This document shows positions 50,427 to 59,909 of a DNA stretch of 64,000 nt, piece by piece. Origin of the DNA: DAMBHY01 sp032068765 (GTDB taxonomy: Bacteria; Bacteroidota; Bacteroidia; Bacteroidales; Dysgonomonadaceae); NCBI GenBank assembly GCA_032068765.1, contig DAMBHY010000012.1, positions 9,746 to 73,745 on the forward strand, in the 5' to 3' direction. The translations under genes were made by a program, and so were the position numbers. Each line of letters begins with the position of its first letter. The first letter of the stretch is position 1. Under the pieces are notes generated by a model, which saw nothing but the letters and a program-made list of their open reading frames with translations, had not been told where the DNA came from and made no database searches.

Positions 50427-50498
50427 GGCCGATTCGTCTATCGGTTAGGACGCAAGATTTTCATTCTTGAAAGAGGGGTTCGATTCCCCTATCGGCTA
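50427..50498 (+). tRNA. tRNA-Glu (anticodon TTC)
   Basis: The 72-base cloverleaf has acceptor strands GGCCGAT and ATCGGCT (first pair G-T), D-arm GTCTATCGGTTAGGAC, and anticodon arm CAAGA-TTTTCAT-TCTTG with TTC in the centre of the loop. The T-arm is GGGGTTCGATTCCCC and the discriminator base is A. No CCA is encoded. It is followed by rpsT after about 32 bases, so both may come from one transcript. Confidence 0.95.
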
Positions 50499-50530
50499 CT
50501 AAAAATAAAAAAAGGATTTTAAAGCAAATT

Positions 50531-50785
50531 ATGGCAAATCATAAATCAGCAGAAAAAAGAATTCGTCAAATCAAATCTCGTCGTTTGACCAACAGATATA
50601 CTTCTAGAACAACAAGGAACGCAGTACGCAAACTTCGTTCACTTACATCTCAAGATGAAGCAAAAGAAATGTATCCTAGAATTTGTTCTATGTTAGACAA
50701 ACTTGCAAAAAAGAATGTTATACATAAAAACAAAGCAAACAACTTGAAATCGAAACTTGCTGCACATATCAGCAAATTATCTTAA
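50531..50785 (+). CDS. rpsT: 30S ribosomal protein S20
   Basis: The 84-residue basic protein starts MANHKSAEKRIRQIKSRRL and contains the conserved IHKNKANNLKSKLA segment of S20, which binds 16S rRNA early in 30S assembly. It follows the tRNA-Glu gene and ends at a terminator. Confidence 0.96.
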   Translation: MANHKSAEKRIRQIKSRRLTNRYTSRTTRNAVRKLRSLTSQDEAKEMYPRICSMLDKLAKKNVIHKNKANNLKSKLAAHISKLS

Positions 50786-50809
50786 TCGACATTTTCAAAA
50801 AAAATATAG

Positions 50810-50838
50810 AAAGTCGGACTTTTAGTTCGACTTTTTTT
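50810..50838 (+). terminator. Intrinsic terminator of rpsT
   Basis: AAAGTCG (50810-50816) pairs with CGACTTT (50828-50834) and is followed by a run of T. Confidence 0.8.
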
Positions 50839-50905
50839 CATGTATTTACAGCAACAACTAATTCCGTTTTACAATCCCCCACTCTATGTAACAAAGTCTA
50901 AAATG

Positions 50906-50937
50906 TTTGTAATATCCACGCATTTTTCTTATATTTG
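50906..50937 (+). promoter_or_regulatory. Promoter of gyrB
   Basis: The -33 box TTTG (50906-50909) and -7 box TATATTTG (50930-50937) have a 20-base spacer. The expected leader before the gyrB start is about 65 bases. Confidence 0.7.
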
Positions 50938-51008
50938 TTATCTAAATACTATTAAAAGTAAACAGATTTATCCCTCTGTATTTCAGAGAATTTATAAAAT
51001 AAAATTTC

Positions 51009-52964
51009 ATGACTGAAGAAGAAAAAAAATTATCCAATTCTAACTATTCAGCTCAAAATATTCAAGTTTTGGAAGGCCTTGAGGCGGTTCGGAAAAGACC
51101 CGCTATGTATATTGGCGATGTGGGGGAAAAAGGTCTGCATCATTTGGTATACGAGGTAGTAGATAACTCTATCGATGAAGCTTTGGCGGGTTATTGTACA
51201 GATATTAATGTCATCATCAACGAAGACAATTCAATCACCGTAAAAGATAATGGACGCGGAATTCCTGTAGATTTCCACGAAAAAGAAAAGAAATCAGCGT
51301 TGGAAGTTGTTCTCACGGTTCTCCACGCTGGAGGTAAATTCGACAAAGGCACGTATAAAGTTTCCGGAGGACTCCACGGGGTGGGTGTATCTTGTGTGAA
51401 CGCACTTTCAATTTATCTGAAAGCAGAAGTACACCGCAACGGAATCATATACGAACAAGAGTATTCACAAGGTAAACCTTTAGGAAATGTAAAAGAAGTC
51501 GGTAAAACTGATGTAACAGGAACAATTGTTACATTTAAGCCAGACAATGACATTTTTAGTGTCCTTGATTATCGTTACGATATTCTTTCCACTCGTCTAA
51601 GGGAACTTGCCTTCTTAAATGCTGGAATAACGCTGACTCTCACAGACAAAAGGGTTCAAAAAGACGGTGTATATAAGAATGAAAGTTTTTATTCAGATAA
51701 AGGTCTAAAGGAATTTGTGCAATATATTGATAGTACAAAAGAACCTTTAATTCAGGAACCTATCCACATCACTACTGAAAAGAATGGAATTCCTATCGAA
51801 ATTGCCATCACTTACAATACGTCCTACAATGAAAATGTATTTTCTTACGTAAACAATATCAACACCATTGAAGGTGGTACACATCTTACAGGTTTTCGAA
51901 GAGGACTTTCTCGTACACTTAAAAAATATGCAGAAGATTCGAAAATGCTGGAAAAGGTGAAAGTGGAAATCAGCGGGGATGACTTTCGCGAAGGTTTGAC
52001 AGCAGTTCTTTCTGTTAAAGTGGCAGAACCTCAATTTGAAGGTCAAACTAAAACAAAACTTGGGAACAATGAAGTTATAGGTGCCGTTGATCAAGCAACT
52101 GGTGAAGCTTTAGGTTATTATCTGGAAGAACATCCCAAAGAAGCAAAAACTATTGTTGAAAAAGTAATTCTCGCTGCAACTGCCCGACACGCAGCACGCA
52201 AAGCACGTGAGATGATACAACGTAAATCACCTTTAGGTGGTGGCGGACTCCCCGGTAAATTGGCAGACTGTTCAAGCAAAGATGCTGAACAATGTGAGAT
52301 TTTTATTGTTGAAGGGGATTCAGCAGGTGGTACTGCCAAACAAGGTCGCGACCGTTTCTTCCAGGCAATTCTTCCACTGCGTGGAAAAATTCTTAACGTA
52401 GAAAAGGCCATGCCCCATAAAGTGCTTGAAAATGAAGAAATAAAGAATATTTACACTGCTTTAGGTGTAACCATTGGAACAGAAGACGATACCAAGGAGC
52501 TTAACATTGCTAAACTTCGCTATCACAAAATTGTGATTATGACAGATGCGGATGTGGATGGAAGCCATATTGCCACTCTGATTTTAACTTTCTTCTTCCG
52601 CCACATGAAACCGTTGATTGAAAATGGGCACGTTTATATTGCTACGCCTCCATTATATCTTTGCAAGAAAGGCAAAATTGAAGAATATTGCTGGGATGAA
52701 CGCCAACGTCAGGCATTTATCAATAAATATGCGGATGGAAACGAAAATGCAGTACACACACAACGTTACAAAGGTTTGGGAGAAATGAATTCCGAGCAAC
52801 TTTGGGACACAACAATGAATCCCGAAAAAAGAACACTTCGTCAGGTAACCATCGAAAATGCTGCTGACGCAGATATGATTTTCTCCATGTTGATGGGTGA
52901 AGAAGTTGCTCCACGACGCGAATTTATTGAAGAGAATGCAACTTACGCCAATATAGACGCCTAA
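51009..52964 (+). CDS. gyrB: DNA gyrase subunit B
   Basis: The 651-residue protein has the GHKL ATPase features (EVVDNSIDEALAGYC, KDNGRGIPV, GGLHGVGVSCVNAL), a transducer domain and the TOPRIM domain (FIVEGDSAGG and MTDADVDGSHI), then QRYKGLGEMN near the C-terminus. With GyrA it introduces negative supercoils. It lacks the long insert of some proteobacterial GyrB proteins. Its stop codon shares one base with the start of the next gene (TAATG), which suggests translational coupling. Confidence 0.98.
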   Translation: MTEEEKKLSNSNYSAQNIQVLEGLEAVRKRPAMYIGDVGEKGLHHLVYEVVDNSIDEALAGYCTDINVIINEDNSITVKDNGRGIPVDFHEKEKKSALEVVLTVLHAGGKFDKGTYKVSGGLHGVGVSCVNALSIYLKAEVHRNGIIYEQEYSQGKPLGNVKEVGKTDVTGTIVTFKPDNDIFSVLDYRYDILSTRLRELAFLNAGITLTLTDKRVQKDGVYKNESFYSDKGLKEFVQYIDSTKEPLIQEPIHITTEKNGIPIEIAITYNTSYNENVFSYVNNINTIEGGTHLTGFRRGLSRTLKKYAEDSKMLEKVKVEISGDDFREGLTAVLSVKVAEPQFEGQTKTKLGNNEVIGAVDQATGEALGYYLEEHPKEAKTIVEKVILAATARHAARKAREMIQRKSPLGGGGLPGKLADCSSKDAEQCEIFIVEGDSAGGTAKQGRDRFFQAILPLRGKILNVEKAMPHKVLENEEIKNIYTALGVTIGTEDDTKELNIAKLRYHKIVIMTDADVDGSHIATLILTFFFRHMKPLIENGHVYIATPPLYLCKKGKIEEYCWDERQRQAFINKYADGNENAVHTQRYKGLGEMNSEQLWDTTMNPEKRTLRQVTIENAADADMIFSMLMGEEVAPRREFIEENATYANIDA

Positions 52965-53863
52965 TGATTCAACCCCAACCCCTAAAGCCCGGCGACAATG
53001 CAGTTATCCTATCTCCAGCAGGTAAGATTGACCCTCAATTTGTACTTAAAGCCGCCGAAGTTTTAGAAAGTTGGGATTTGAATATCGAAATATCAGAGTT
53101 CGCTCTTTCGCAAGATGGTAGATTTAGCGGAAGCGTACAGCAACGATTACACGATTTACAAAAAGCTTACGATGCCGCAGACGTCAAAATGATATTGTGT
53201 TCGCGTGGCGGTTATGGAGTGATGCATCTTTTGGACAAATTGAGCTACGAGAAATTTGCGGCGAATCCTAAATGGGTAGTTGGATTTAGTGATATTACAG
53301 CACTACATGCCACACTTCAGCGCGAAGGATTTCATTCTTTACATGCTCCTATGGCAAAACATATTGCCGAAGCTCAAATTGACGATGTAGTATTATGTTA
53401 TCTAAAAAATATACTTTTTGGAGAAAAAATTTTATACAATTTCTCTAACATAAATCTGCTGAATCGCAAAGGAAAGACATCTGGCAAATTGTTTGGTGGT
53501 AATTTAAGCGTGTTGTGCGGTTTATTAGGTACCCCCTATTTTAAAGTCCCAAAAAACGGAATACTCTGTGTTGAAGACATTGGAGAATCGCCATACAAAG
53601 TAGATCGAATGATATATCAACTTAAACTGTCAGGTGTTTTCTCTCGCATAAGCGGTCTTATAATTGGTCATTTTACTGATTATGAAGAGGACAGACAGAT
53701 GTATTATCCTCTTTACGAATCTATAAAGAAAGTAGTGGACAATTACAATTTTCCTGTATGTTTTGATTTTCCTATGGGACATACAACTGACAATTATCCA
53801 CTGATTTTTGGAAAGAAAGCGACTTTAGAGGTTTCAAAAGATGTAATTATTTTATATCAATAA
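52964..53863 (+). CDS. LD-carboxypeptidase, S66 family
   Basis: The 299-residue enzyme has the LdcA/MccF pattern: LKPGDNAVILSPAGKIDP near the start, the nucleophile-elbow region SRGGYGVMHLLD near residue 84, and the Glu/His part of the triad in CVEDIGESPYKVDRMIYQL and FDFPMGHTTDNYPLIFG. It trims the terminal D-Ala from murein tetrapeptides during recycling. Unusually, it is coupled to gyrB by a one-base overlap, and the antiporter gene follows 3 bases later. Confidence 0.92.
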   Translation: MIQPQPLKPGDNAVILSPAGKIDPQFVLKAAEVLESWDLNIEISEFALSQDGRFSGSVQQRLHDLQKAYDAADVKMILCSRGGYGVMHLLDKLSYEKFAANPKWVVGFSDITALHATLQREGFHSLHAPMAKHIAEAQIDDVVLCYLKNILFGEKILYNFSNINLLNRKGKTSGKLFGGNLSVLCGLLGTPYFKVPKNGILCVEDIGESPYKVDRMIYQLKLSGVFSRISGLIIGHFTDYEEDRQMYYPLYESIKKVVDNYNFPVCFDFPMGHTTDNYPLIFGKKATLEVSKDVIILYQ

Positions 53864-53866
53864 CAC

Positions 53867-55375
53867 ATGAGTACAGAATTCATCCTTTTGATTGGGTCTA
53901 TTTTGTTTTTCATAAGCATGCTAGTAGGAAAAGCTGGACATAAATATGGTGTTCCGGTATTGCTTTTATTTTTAATGGTGGGTATGGTTTTTGGGAATGG
54001 GGGATTTGGTTTAAACTTCCAAAACGTACAAACTGCACAAACCATAGGATCTATATGTTTGGCAATCATACTTTTTTCGGGTGGCTTGGACACCAAGTTT
54101 ACGGATATTAAACCGGAAATCAAATACGGTGTGATTCTGGCTACTTTAGGTGTATTATTAACATCTATAATTACCGGAGTATTTATATGGTGGCTAACTC
54201 AAAATATTTTCACTTCACTAACTCTCAGCATTCTAACTTCGTTATTACTATCATCAACCGTATCTTCTACTGATTCGGCGTCAGTATTCGCGATACTGCG
54301 TTCAAAAGGGCTACAACTTAAAAACAATCTTCGTCCTATTTTGGAATTGGAGAGTGGAAGTAATGATCCTGTCGCTTATCTTCTCACCATCGTTTTAATA
54401 GAAATTATTCAATCGGGCAACAACCCAAATTATGGGATAGTCGTTTTAATGATTTCAGTTCAATTAGTTGTAGGCACTCTTTTGGGATTATTATTAGGAA
54501 AATTGTCTGTTAGCGTTATCAACAGAATTAATCTTGATAATGCTTCGCTTTACCCTGTACTATTATTGGTATTGGGAATTTTTGTTTTTTCAATTACATA
54601 TTATCTTAAAGGAAACGGTTATCTAGCTGTATACATTGCAGGTTTAGTGTTAGGTAACTCAAAATTCGTACATAAAAGATCTTCTTTAAAATTTATGGAT
54701 GGTTTTGCATGGATGAGTCAAATCCTCCTTTTCCTCACACTTGGATTATTGGTAAATCCGAATGAACTTATTCCTTTACTTAAGCCAGCACTGTTTATAT
54801 CTTTGTTTTTAATATTTGTAGCGCGCCCGGCAACGGTTTTTATTTTACTATCTCCATTCAGAAAAATAGTCGTAAAAGATAAATTATTCATATCATGGGT
54901 AGGACTTCGCGGTGCTGTTCCTATTATATTTGCGATTCTTCCTTTGGCTGCAGGTGTTCCTCACGCAAGAGTTGTATTTAACATTGTATTTATTATCACC
55001 ATAGTTTCACTATTAGTTCAAGGCACTTCATTACCATTAGTAGCAAAATGGCTCAACTTATCAGAAGAACCGACAAAATATAAGAAAATGGAAAATTTTG
55101 ATTTTGATTTTTCTGAAGAGATAAAGTCTGTATTTACTGAAATTCTTATTACAGAAGAAACGCTGAAATATGGCAAAAATCTGATTGAGCTACCTTTGCC
55201 AGAAAGAACTTTGGTGGTATTGGTTAAAAGGAAAGAATCTTATTTTATTCCTGCGGCCACTACCAGATTATTAAAAGACGACAAACTACTTGTAGTGTCG
55301 GATGATGAAGAGGCACTTAAAAACACCTACGAAACCATCGGAATTAATGACTATTCCTATCAAAAAAATAATTAG
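53867..55375 (+). CDS. Potassium/proton antiporter, CvrA/NhaP2 type
   Basis: The 502-residue protein has about 12 membrane segments of the CPA1 antiporter family (VPVLLLFLMVGMVFGNGG, ILFSGGLDTK, the ion-binding region SSTDSASVFAILRSKGL and LESGSNDPVAYLLT). A cytoplasmic C-terminal domain of about 90 residues follows (LPLPERTLVVLVKRKESYF), resembling an RCK_C/TrkA-C ligand domain. It exchanges K+ or Na+ for protons and helps in osmotic and pH balance. It lies 3 bases after the carboxypeptidase gene. Confidence 0.9.
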   Translation: MSTEFILLIGSILFFISMLVGKAGHKYGVPVLLLFLMVGMVFGNGGFGLNFQNVQTAQTIGSICLAIILFSGGLDTKFTDIKPEIKYGVILATLGVLLTSIITGVFIWWLTQNIFTSLTLSILTSLLLSSTVSSTDSASVFAILRSKGLQLKNNLRPILELESGSNDPVAYLLTIVLIEIIQSGNNPNYGIVVLMISVQLVVGTLLGLLLGKLSVSVINRINLDNASLYPVLLLVLGIFVFSITYYLKGNGYLAVYIAGLVLGNSKFVHKRSSLKFMDGFAWMSQILLFLTLGLLVNPNELIPLLKPALFISLFLIFVARPATVFILLSPFRKIVVKDKLFISWVGLRGAVPIIFAILPLAAGVPHARVVFNIVFIITIVSLLVQGTSLPLVAKWLNLSEEPTKYKKMENFDFDFSEEIKSVFTEILITEETLKYGKNLIELPLPERTLVVLVKRKESYFIPAATTRLLKDDKLLVVSDDEEALKNTYETIGINDYSYQKNN

Positions 55376-55386
55376 CTTTACAAAAT

Positions 55387-56400
55387 ATGAAAAAATTATT
55401 TTCTTACATTTTTATTGCATCAATTACTATTACTCTCCTAACTTTAAGCATTTCGTGCAATTCATGTCAAAGCAAAAATAATACAACGGAAATGGTATTT
55501 CAGCCATATACAAAAACTGCACCCGATTTCAACGCCGACAGCGCTTATTCTTACGTCGAAAAGCAAGTAAGTTTTGGTTCGCGAGTTCCAAATACTCCTG
55601 AACATGCAGCTTGCGGTGATTATTTGAACAAAAAATTAAAAGAATTCGGAGCAACCGTTACAGAACAAAAAACAACCGTAAAGCACTACAACGGAAAAAT
55701 TTTACCGATCAGAAATATAATAGGAAGTTTTCTTCCCGAAAATCCTAACCGAGTTCTTTTGTATGCTCACTGGGACTCACGTCCGTTTGCAGATCATGAC
55801 ACCGACATTTCTAAACAAAATCAACCTATTTTAGGCGCTGACGACGGAGCCAGCGGAGTCGGAGTTTTATTGGAAGTTGCAAGACAATTAAAAGAAAAAC
55901 AGCCAAACATCGGAATTGACATTATCTTTTTCGATTTAGAAGATTGGGGACAACCTGATTTTGATAAAAATATAATTGAAGGAGACTGGTGGTGTTTAGG
56001 TTCTCATTATTGGGCAAAAAATCCGCACACTCAAAATTATAAAGCACGCTTCGGTATCTTACTTGACATGATTGGCGCCGGAGATGCAACATTTTTCAAA
56101 GAAGGATATTCGTCGCAATATGCGAGCAACGTTGTTGAAAAAGTGTGGACTATAGCCGCTAAACTGGGATATTCATCTTTATTTATTAATCAGTTTGGAG
56201 GATATGTAATTGATGATCATGTACCTGTTATGCAGAACAATCGCGCTCCCTCTGTAGACATCATAAACACAAAACAAAATACAAATACCGGTTTCGCATC
56301 TCATTGGCATACGCACAAGGATAATATGGACGTTATAAATAAAGATATGCTAAAAAAAGTTGGTGAAACTATTCTTGAAGTAATTTATAACGAAAAATAA
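55387..56400 (+). CDS. M28 family zinc enzyme, glutaminyl-peptide cyclotransferase type (lipoprotein)
   Basis: The 337-residue protein has a lipoprotein signal (Cys24 in LSISC). The di-/mono-zinc ligand set of the M28 fold lies in LGADDGASGVGVL, FFDLEDWG and GYVIDDHVPVM. Further matches to bacterial glutaminyl cyclases are DSRPFADHD and the tryptophans in ASHWHTHKDNMD. In Bacteroidetes such enzymes turn N-terminal Gln, exposed after signal peptide cleavage, into pyroglutamate. It is part of the same + strand gene run as the antiporter and SufE. Confidence 0.85.
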   Translation: MKKLFSYIFIASITITLLTLSISCNSCQSKNNTTEMVFQPYTKTAPDFNADSAYSYVEKQVSFGSRVPNTPEHAACGDYLNKKLKEFGATVTEQKTTVKHYNGKILPIRNIIGSFLPENPNRVLLYAHWDSRPFADHDTDISKQNQPILGADDGASGVGVLLEVARQLKEKQPNIGIDIIFFDLEDWGQPDFDKNIIEGDWWCLGSHYWAKNPHTQNYKARFGILLDMIGAGDATFFKEGYSSQYASNVVEKVWTIAAKLGYSSLFINQFGGYVIDDHVPVMQNNRAPSVDIINTKQNTNTGFASHWHTHKDNMDVINKDMLKKVGETILEVIYNEK

Positions 56401-56410
56401 TAAACGCTCA

Positions 56411-56824
56411 ATGAACAATATACAACAAGAAATTATTGACGAATTCAGTTTCTATGACGACTGGATGGATAAATATGCGATGATAATCGAATACGGTAAT
56501 CAACTTCAGCCGCTTGACGAAAAATATAAAACTCCCGATAATATCATTAAGGGGTGTCAAAGTCGTGTTTGGCTAGTTGCCCGCAAAGAAAAAGGAAAAC
56601 TGTATTTTGAAGCTGACAGCGATGCAGTAATCGTTAAAGGATTACTTGCTTTGGTACTCAAAGTATTCAATGGTCTCACACCGGATGAAATTATAGATAC
56701 CGATTTGCGTTTTTTAAAAGAAATTGGACTCACAGAACACTTATCGCCTACACGCGCAAATGGGCTATTGGCCGTGATAAAGCAGATAAGATTTTATGCC
56801 ATGGCATATAAGGCAAAAGGATAA
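56411..56824 (+). CDS. sufE: SufE family sulfur acceptor
   Basis: The 137-residue protein has the SufE fold with the active-site Cys in NIIKGCQSRVWLVA (about 45-58) and the usual start FYDDWMDKYAMIIEYG. SufE takes sulfur from the SufS desulfurase and stimulates Fe-S cluster assembly. No suf operon is in the window, so it is a stand-alone copy, as often seen in this phylum. Confidence 0.93.
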   Translation: MNNIQQEIIDEFSFYDDWMDKYAMIIEYGNQLQPLDEKYKTPDNIIKGCQSRVWLVARKEKGKLYFEADSDAVIVKGLLALVLKVFNGLTPDEIIDTDLRFLKEIGLTEHLSPTRANGLLAVIKQIRFYAMAYKAKG

Positions 56825-56829
56825 TCTTG

Positions 56830-57423
56830 ATGAGTTGTATATCCATTTTCCTTATTGCTGTAGGACTTGCTATGGATTCTTTCGCTGTGTGCATTACACA
56901 AGGAATGTGCCGTAAAAAATTCACTCCTGTTCGTGCCATAAAAATCGCTTTGGTTTTCGGTTTCTTTCAGGGATTTATGCCACTCATTGGTTATCTCCTC
57001 GGCGTTAGTTTCAAAGATTGGATGGAAAGCTTCGACCACTGGTTTTCTCTGATTATCCTAGGTTTTATCGGTGGAAAAATGATTTACGAAAGTCTGCAAA
57101 AGAAAGAAGAAATCTATTCTGAAGGCTGCAACAAATCTTGTCAGTGCGTAGTAGACACAATCAATTGGAAAAATGTGGTAATGATGTCAATAGCTACGAG
57201 TATTGATGCGCTTGCGACGGGATTATTGTTCGTCACCACGGGCAATCTTATTTTCACTGCATCATTGGTTATTGCAGTCGTATGTTTTCTATTTTCAGTA
57301 TTTGGAAAATACATTGGTGCCCGATTTGGAAATAAACTTCATTTTAACGCGGAACTAATCGGCGGAATTATTTTAATATCCATAGGCACCAAGATATTTC
57401 TCGAACATGTATTATTGAACTAA
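56830..57423 (+). CDS. mntP: Manganese efflux pump MntP
   Basis: I use the ATG at 56830; a TTG at 56827 would add one residue. The product has about 197 residues and six membrane segments. The family's membrane Asp motifs are visible in AVGLAMDSFAVCITQGM and MMSIATSIDALATGLLF, the inverted repeats expected of MntP. It exports Mn2+. It starts 5 bases after sufE. Confidence 0.93.
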   Translation: MSCISIFLIAVGLAMDSFAVCITQGMCRKKFTPVRAIKIALVFGFFQGFMPLIGYLLGVSFKDWMESFDHWFSLIILGFIGGKMIYESLQKKEEIYSEGCNKSCQCVVDTINWKNVVMMSIATSIDALATGLLFVTTGNLIFTASLVIAVVCFLFSVFGKYIGARFGNKLHFNAELIGGIILISIGTKIFLEHVLLN

Positions 57424-57434
57424 AATTTAAATAA

Positions 57435-57707
57435 ATGAATCCTCAAAATACAACCAAATTTGAGAATCTGCTGAAAGAGCAGATGACATTTCCAACCATT
57501 TATCTATACAAATTTATTGTGTTGGAAAACTCTGAAGCAAAAGAAAAATTATTGAAGCTCTTTAATGAACAGGCAGAGATTTCGACCAATCTGTCTTCAG
57601 GAGGAAAATATGTCTCTATTTCAATAAAACAAAAAGTAGAGAATTCTGAACAGATTCTCGAAAAATACAAAGCAGTAAGTGAAATAGAAGGAGTAACTTC
57701 ACTGTAA
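57435..57707 (+). CDS. DUF493 family protein
   Basis: The 90-residue protein matches the small ferredoxin-like fold of DUF493/YbeD (FPTIYLYKFIVLEN; later SSGGKYVSISIKQKV). E. coli YbeD has been linked to lipoate metabolism, but no clear function is established here. It follows mntP by 11 bases in the same direction. Confidence 0.85.
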   Translation: MNPQNTTKFENLLKEQMTFPTIYLYKFIVLENSEAKEKLLKLFNEQAEISTNLSSGGKYVSISIKQKVENSEQILEKYKAVSEIEGVTSL

Positions 57708-57734
57708 ATTAAAAATTAAAGCTACACACGTACT

Positions 57735-58193
57735 ATGTATAATTGGTTTGAATGTAAAGTTCGTTACGATAAAATGTTGGAAACCGGCATGCAAAAAACG
57801 GTTACAGAACCTTATTTAGTCGATGCACTTTCTTTTACAGAAGCTGAAGCTCGAATAAACGAAGAGATGAAACCTTTCATTTCCGGTGATTTTTCGATTT
57901 CAGATATCAAAAGAGCGAAATATGCAGAATCGTTCTTCAACGAAACAGGTGATAAGTATTACAAAGCAAAATTGTATTTCATCACACTTGACGAGAAAAG
58001 CGGAACTGAAAAAAAAATAGCTGTAAATATGCTTGTTCAGGCAACAACACTGAAAGAAGCAGTCGAGATTCTGGAACATGAAATGGGTAAAACCATGAAC
58101 GATTACGATATTGCTACCGTAGCAGAAACGGCTATCATGGACGTTTTTCCATACGGTTCAAATGCAACAAAGGAAATTTCAAATGAGCATTGA
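57735..58193 (+). CDS. DUF4494 family protein
   Basis: The 152-residue protein begins MYNWFECKVRYDKMLETG and contains DALSFTEAEARINEEM and DISDIKRAKYAESF-like segments of DUF4494, a small family confined to Bacteroidetes. No function is known. It overlaps the next gene by 11 bases. Confidence 0.85.
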   Translation: MYNWFECKVRYDKMLETGMQKTVTEPYLVDALSFTEAEARINEEMKPFISGDFSISDIKRAKYAESFFNETGDKYYKAKLYFITLDEKSGTEKKIAVNMLVQATTLKEAVEILEHEMGKTMNDYDIATVAETAIMDVFPYGSNATKEISNEH

Positions 58194-58845
58194 TTTACAT
58201 CTGAAAGAACTATATCAGGAAATTCCTGAAAACGTGACTTTGGTTGCTGTTTCCAAATTTCATCCTTCGGATATGATTTTGGAAGCATACAATGCCGGGC
58301 AACGAGTTTTCGGCGAAAGTCGTGTGCAGGAACTGGTGGAAAAGCAGGAGAAACTCCCGAAAGATATCCAGTGGCACTTTATCGGTTCGCTCCAGCGTAA
58401 TAAAGTAAAGCAGATTGCACCATTCATCGATCTCATACATAGCATGGACAGCGAAAGATTAATGGTAGAAATTGACAAACAAGCTGCAAATGCTAACCGC
58501 ATAATTGATTGTCTATTACAAATTCATATTGCCGAAGAAGACACCAAATCAGGCTTTATGCCTGAAGAGTGCTTGCAGTTTCTGGCAAAAAAGGAATGGA
58601 AAAATTATAAAAACATTCGTTTCGTAGGTGTAATGGGAATGGCTACTTTCACAGAAGATAAGCATCAGGTAAGAAAAGAATTTCAAACTCTTAAAAAACT
58701 TTTCACAGAAATCAAACAAATTTATTTTCAAGAAGACAGTTTCTTCAAAGAAATCTCCATGGGAATGTCCGGAGATTACAAAACAGCTATCGAGGAAGGA
58801 AGCACGATAGTGCGCATAGGAACGCACATCTTCGGGAATCGATAA
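58183..58845 (+). CDS. YggS family pyridoxal-phosphate-binding protein
   Basis: I use the ATG at 58183 (220 residues, MSIDLHLKELYQEI); a longer frame begins at 58162 inside the upstream gene. The family motifs are LVAVSKFHPSDMI, with the PLP-binding Lys in the position of VSK, then FGESRVQEL, WHFIGSLQRNK, and SMGMSGDYKTAIEEGSTIVR-type phosphate binding near the C-terminus. YggS homologues balance PLP levels and amino-acid metabolism. The 11-base overlap with DUF4494 indicates coupling. Confidence 0.93.
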   Translation: MSIDLHLKELYQEIPENVTLVAVSKFHPSDMILEAYNAGQRVFGESRVQELVEKQEKLPKDIQWHFIGSLQRNKVKQIAPFIDLIHSMDSERLMVEIDKQAANANRIIDCLLQIHIAEEDTKSGFMPEECLQFLAKKEWKNYKNIRFVGVMGMATFTEDKHQVRKEFQTLKKLFTEIKQIYFQEDSFFKEISMGMSGDYKTAIEEGSTIVRIGTHIFGNR

Positions 58846-58885
58846 TTTTTTAAGCATAACTATACTTCCAGTCAATTAAATATCG

Positions 58886-58893
58886 TATTTTTG
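58886..58893 (+). promoter_or_regulatory. -7 box of the DHOD-like/oxyR unit
   Basis: TATTTTTG fits TAnnTTTG and lies 35 bases before the ATG at 58929. Confidence 0.45.
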
Positions 58894-58928
58894 CTACAAC
58901 AAAAAATCAACCAACAAATACTCACACT

Positions 58929-59909
58929 ATGATGATTAACTTACAAACAAATTTTGCGGGTTTAACCCTGAAAAATCCACTTATAGCTGCCAGCAGTGGT
59001 CTTACTAATAATCTAAAAAAGATAAAAGAACTCGAAAATGCAGGCATTGGCGCTGTGGTTCTAAAATCATTATTTGAAGAACAAATAGATAATCATTCTG
59101 AAAAATTGATGACCACTTCTGACTATCCCGAAGCGGCAGACTATATCAATCAATATGTGGAAATGAATCACATGGATAAGTATTTGGACCTGATTCGCAG
59201 CGTAAAACAAGAATGTTCCATTCCTGTGATTGCTAGCATCAACTGCTATAAACTAGACCGTTGGTCGGATTTTGCCGAAAGTATTCAGCAGGCAGGTGCA
59301 GACGCTCTTGAGTTGAACGTTTTTCTGTTAAATTCCGGTGAATTTTGTGACAACTATCTCGAAGATTATTATTTGAATGTCATCCGTGAGTTGAAAAAAA
59401 ACATACACATTCCTGTTATTGTGAAGATGGCAAAGAATGTGAGCAACCTTCCTAAACTTGCCCAGCAAATAAAATCATTAGATGGAAATGGAATTGTCCT
59501 CTTTAATCGTTTCTATCAACCGGATATAGATATTGAATCTATGGAAATCGTTTCCGGCTCAGTTTTCAGCAATCCTGCCGATTTCGGAGATACGCTCAGA
59601 TGGACTGCCATCATTTCCAGTCAAGCACCAAACATTGACATCGCTTGTTCTAACGGCGTTCATTCCTGGGAAGATTGTGTAAAAGGAATTCTTGCCGGTG
59701 CAACTGCTATTGAACTTTGCAGCATCATTTACGAAAACGGCCCTGAAGTTATTGGAAACATACTTACCTGCATGGAAGCATGGATGGAGCAAAAGCAATA
59801 CTACTCTTTGGAAGAGTTCAGAGGGAAACTAAATTTCTCCAACGTTCCAAGTCCTGCAATCTATGAACGCGTACAGTTTATGAAGTATTTCTCCAATTAT
59901 AATCAATGA
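58929..59909 (+). CDS. Dihydroorotate dehydrogenase-like protein
   Basis: The 326-residue protein has the TIM-barrel pattern of class 1 dihydroorotate dehydrogenases (FAGLTLKNPLIAASSG, VIASINCYKLD, DALELNVFLLNSGEF, VIVKMAKNVSNLPKLA, a glycine-rich end IACSNGVHSWEDCVKGILAGA). The NPLIAASSG start is close to PyrD, but the segment that holds the catalytic Cys in class 1 enzymes reads differently. It is therefore commonly annotated only as DHOD-like. It overlaps oxyR by 4 bases (ATGA). Confidence 0.88.
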   Translation: MMINLQTNFAGLTLKNPLIAASSGLTNNLKKIKELENAGIGAVVLKSLFEEQIDNHSEKLMTTSDYPEAADYINQYVEMNHMDKYLDLIRSVKQECSIPVIASINCYKLDRWSDFAESIQQAGADALELNVFLLNSGEFCDNYLEDYYLNVIRELKKNIHIPVIVKMAKNVSNLPKLAQQIKSLDGNGIVLFNRFYQPDIDIESMEIVSGSVFSNPADFGDTLRWTAIISSQAPNIDIACSNGVHSWEDCVKGILAGATAIELCSIIYENGPEVIGNILTCMEAWMEQKQYYSLEEFRGKLNFSNVPSPAIYERVQFMKYFSNYNQ

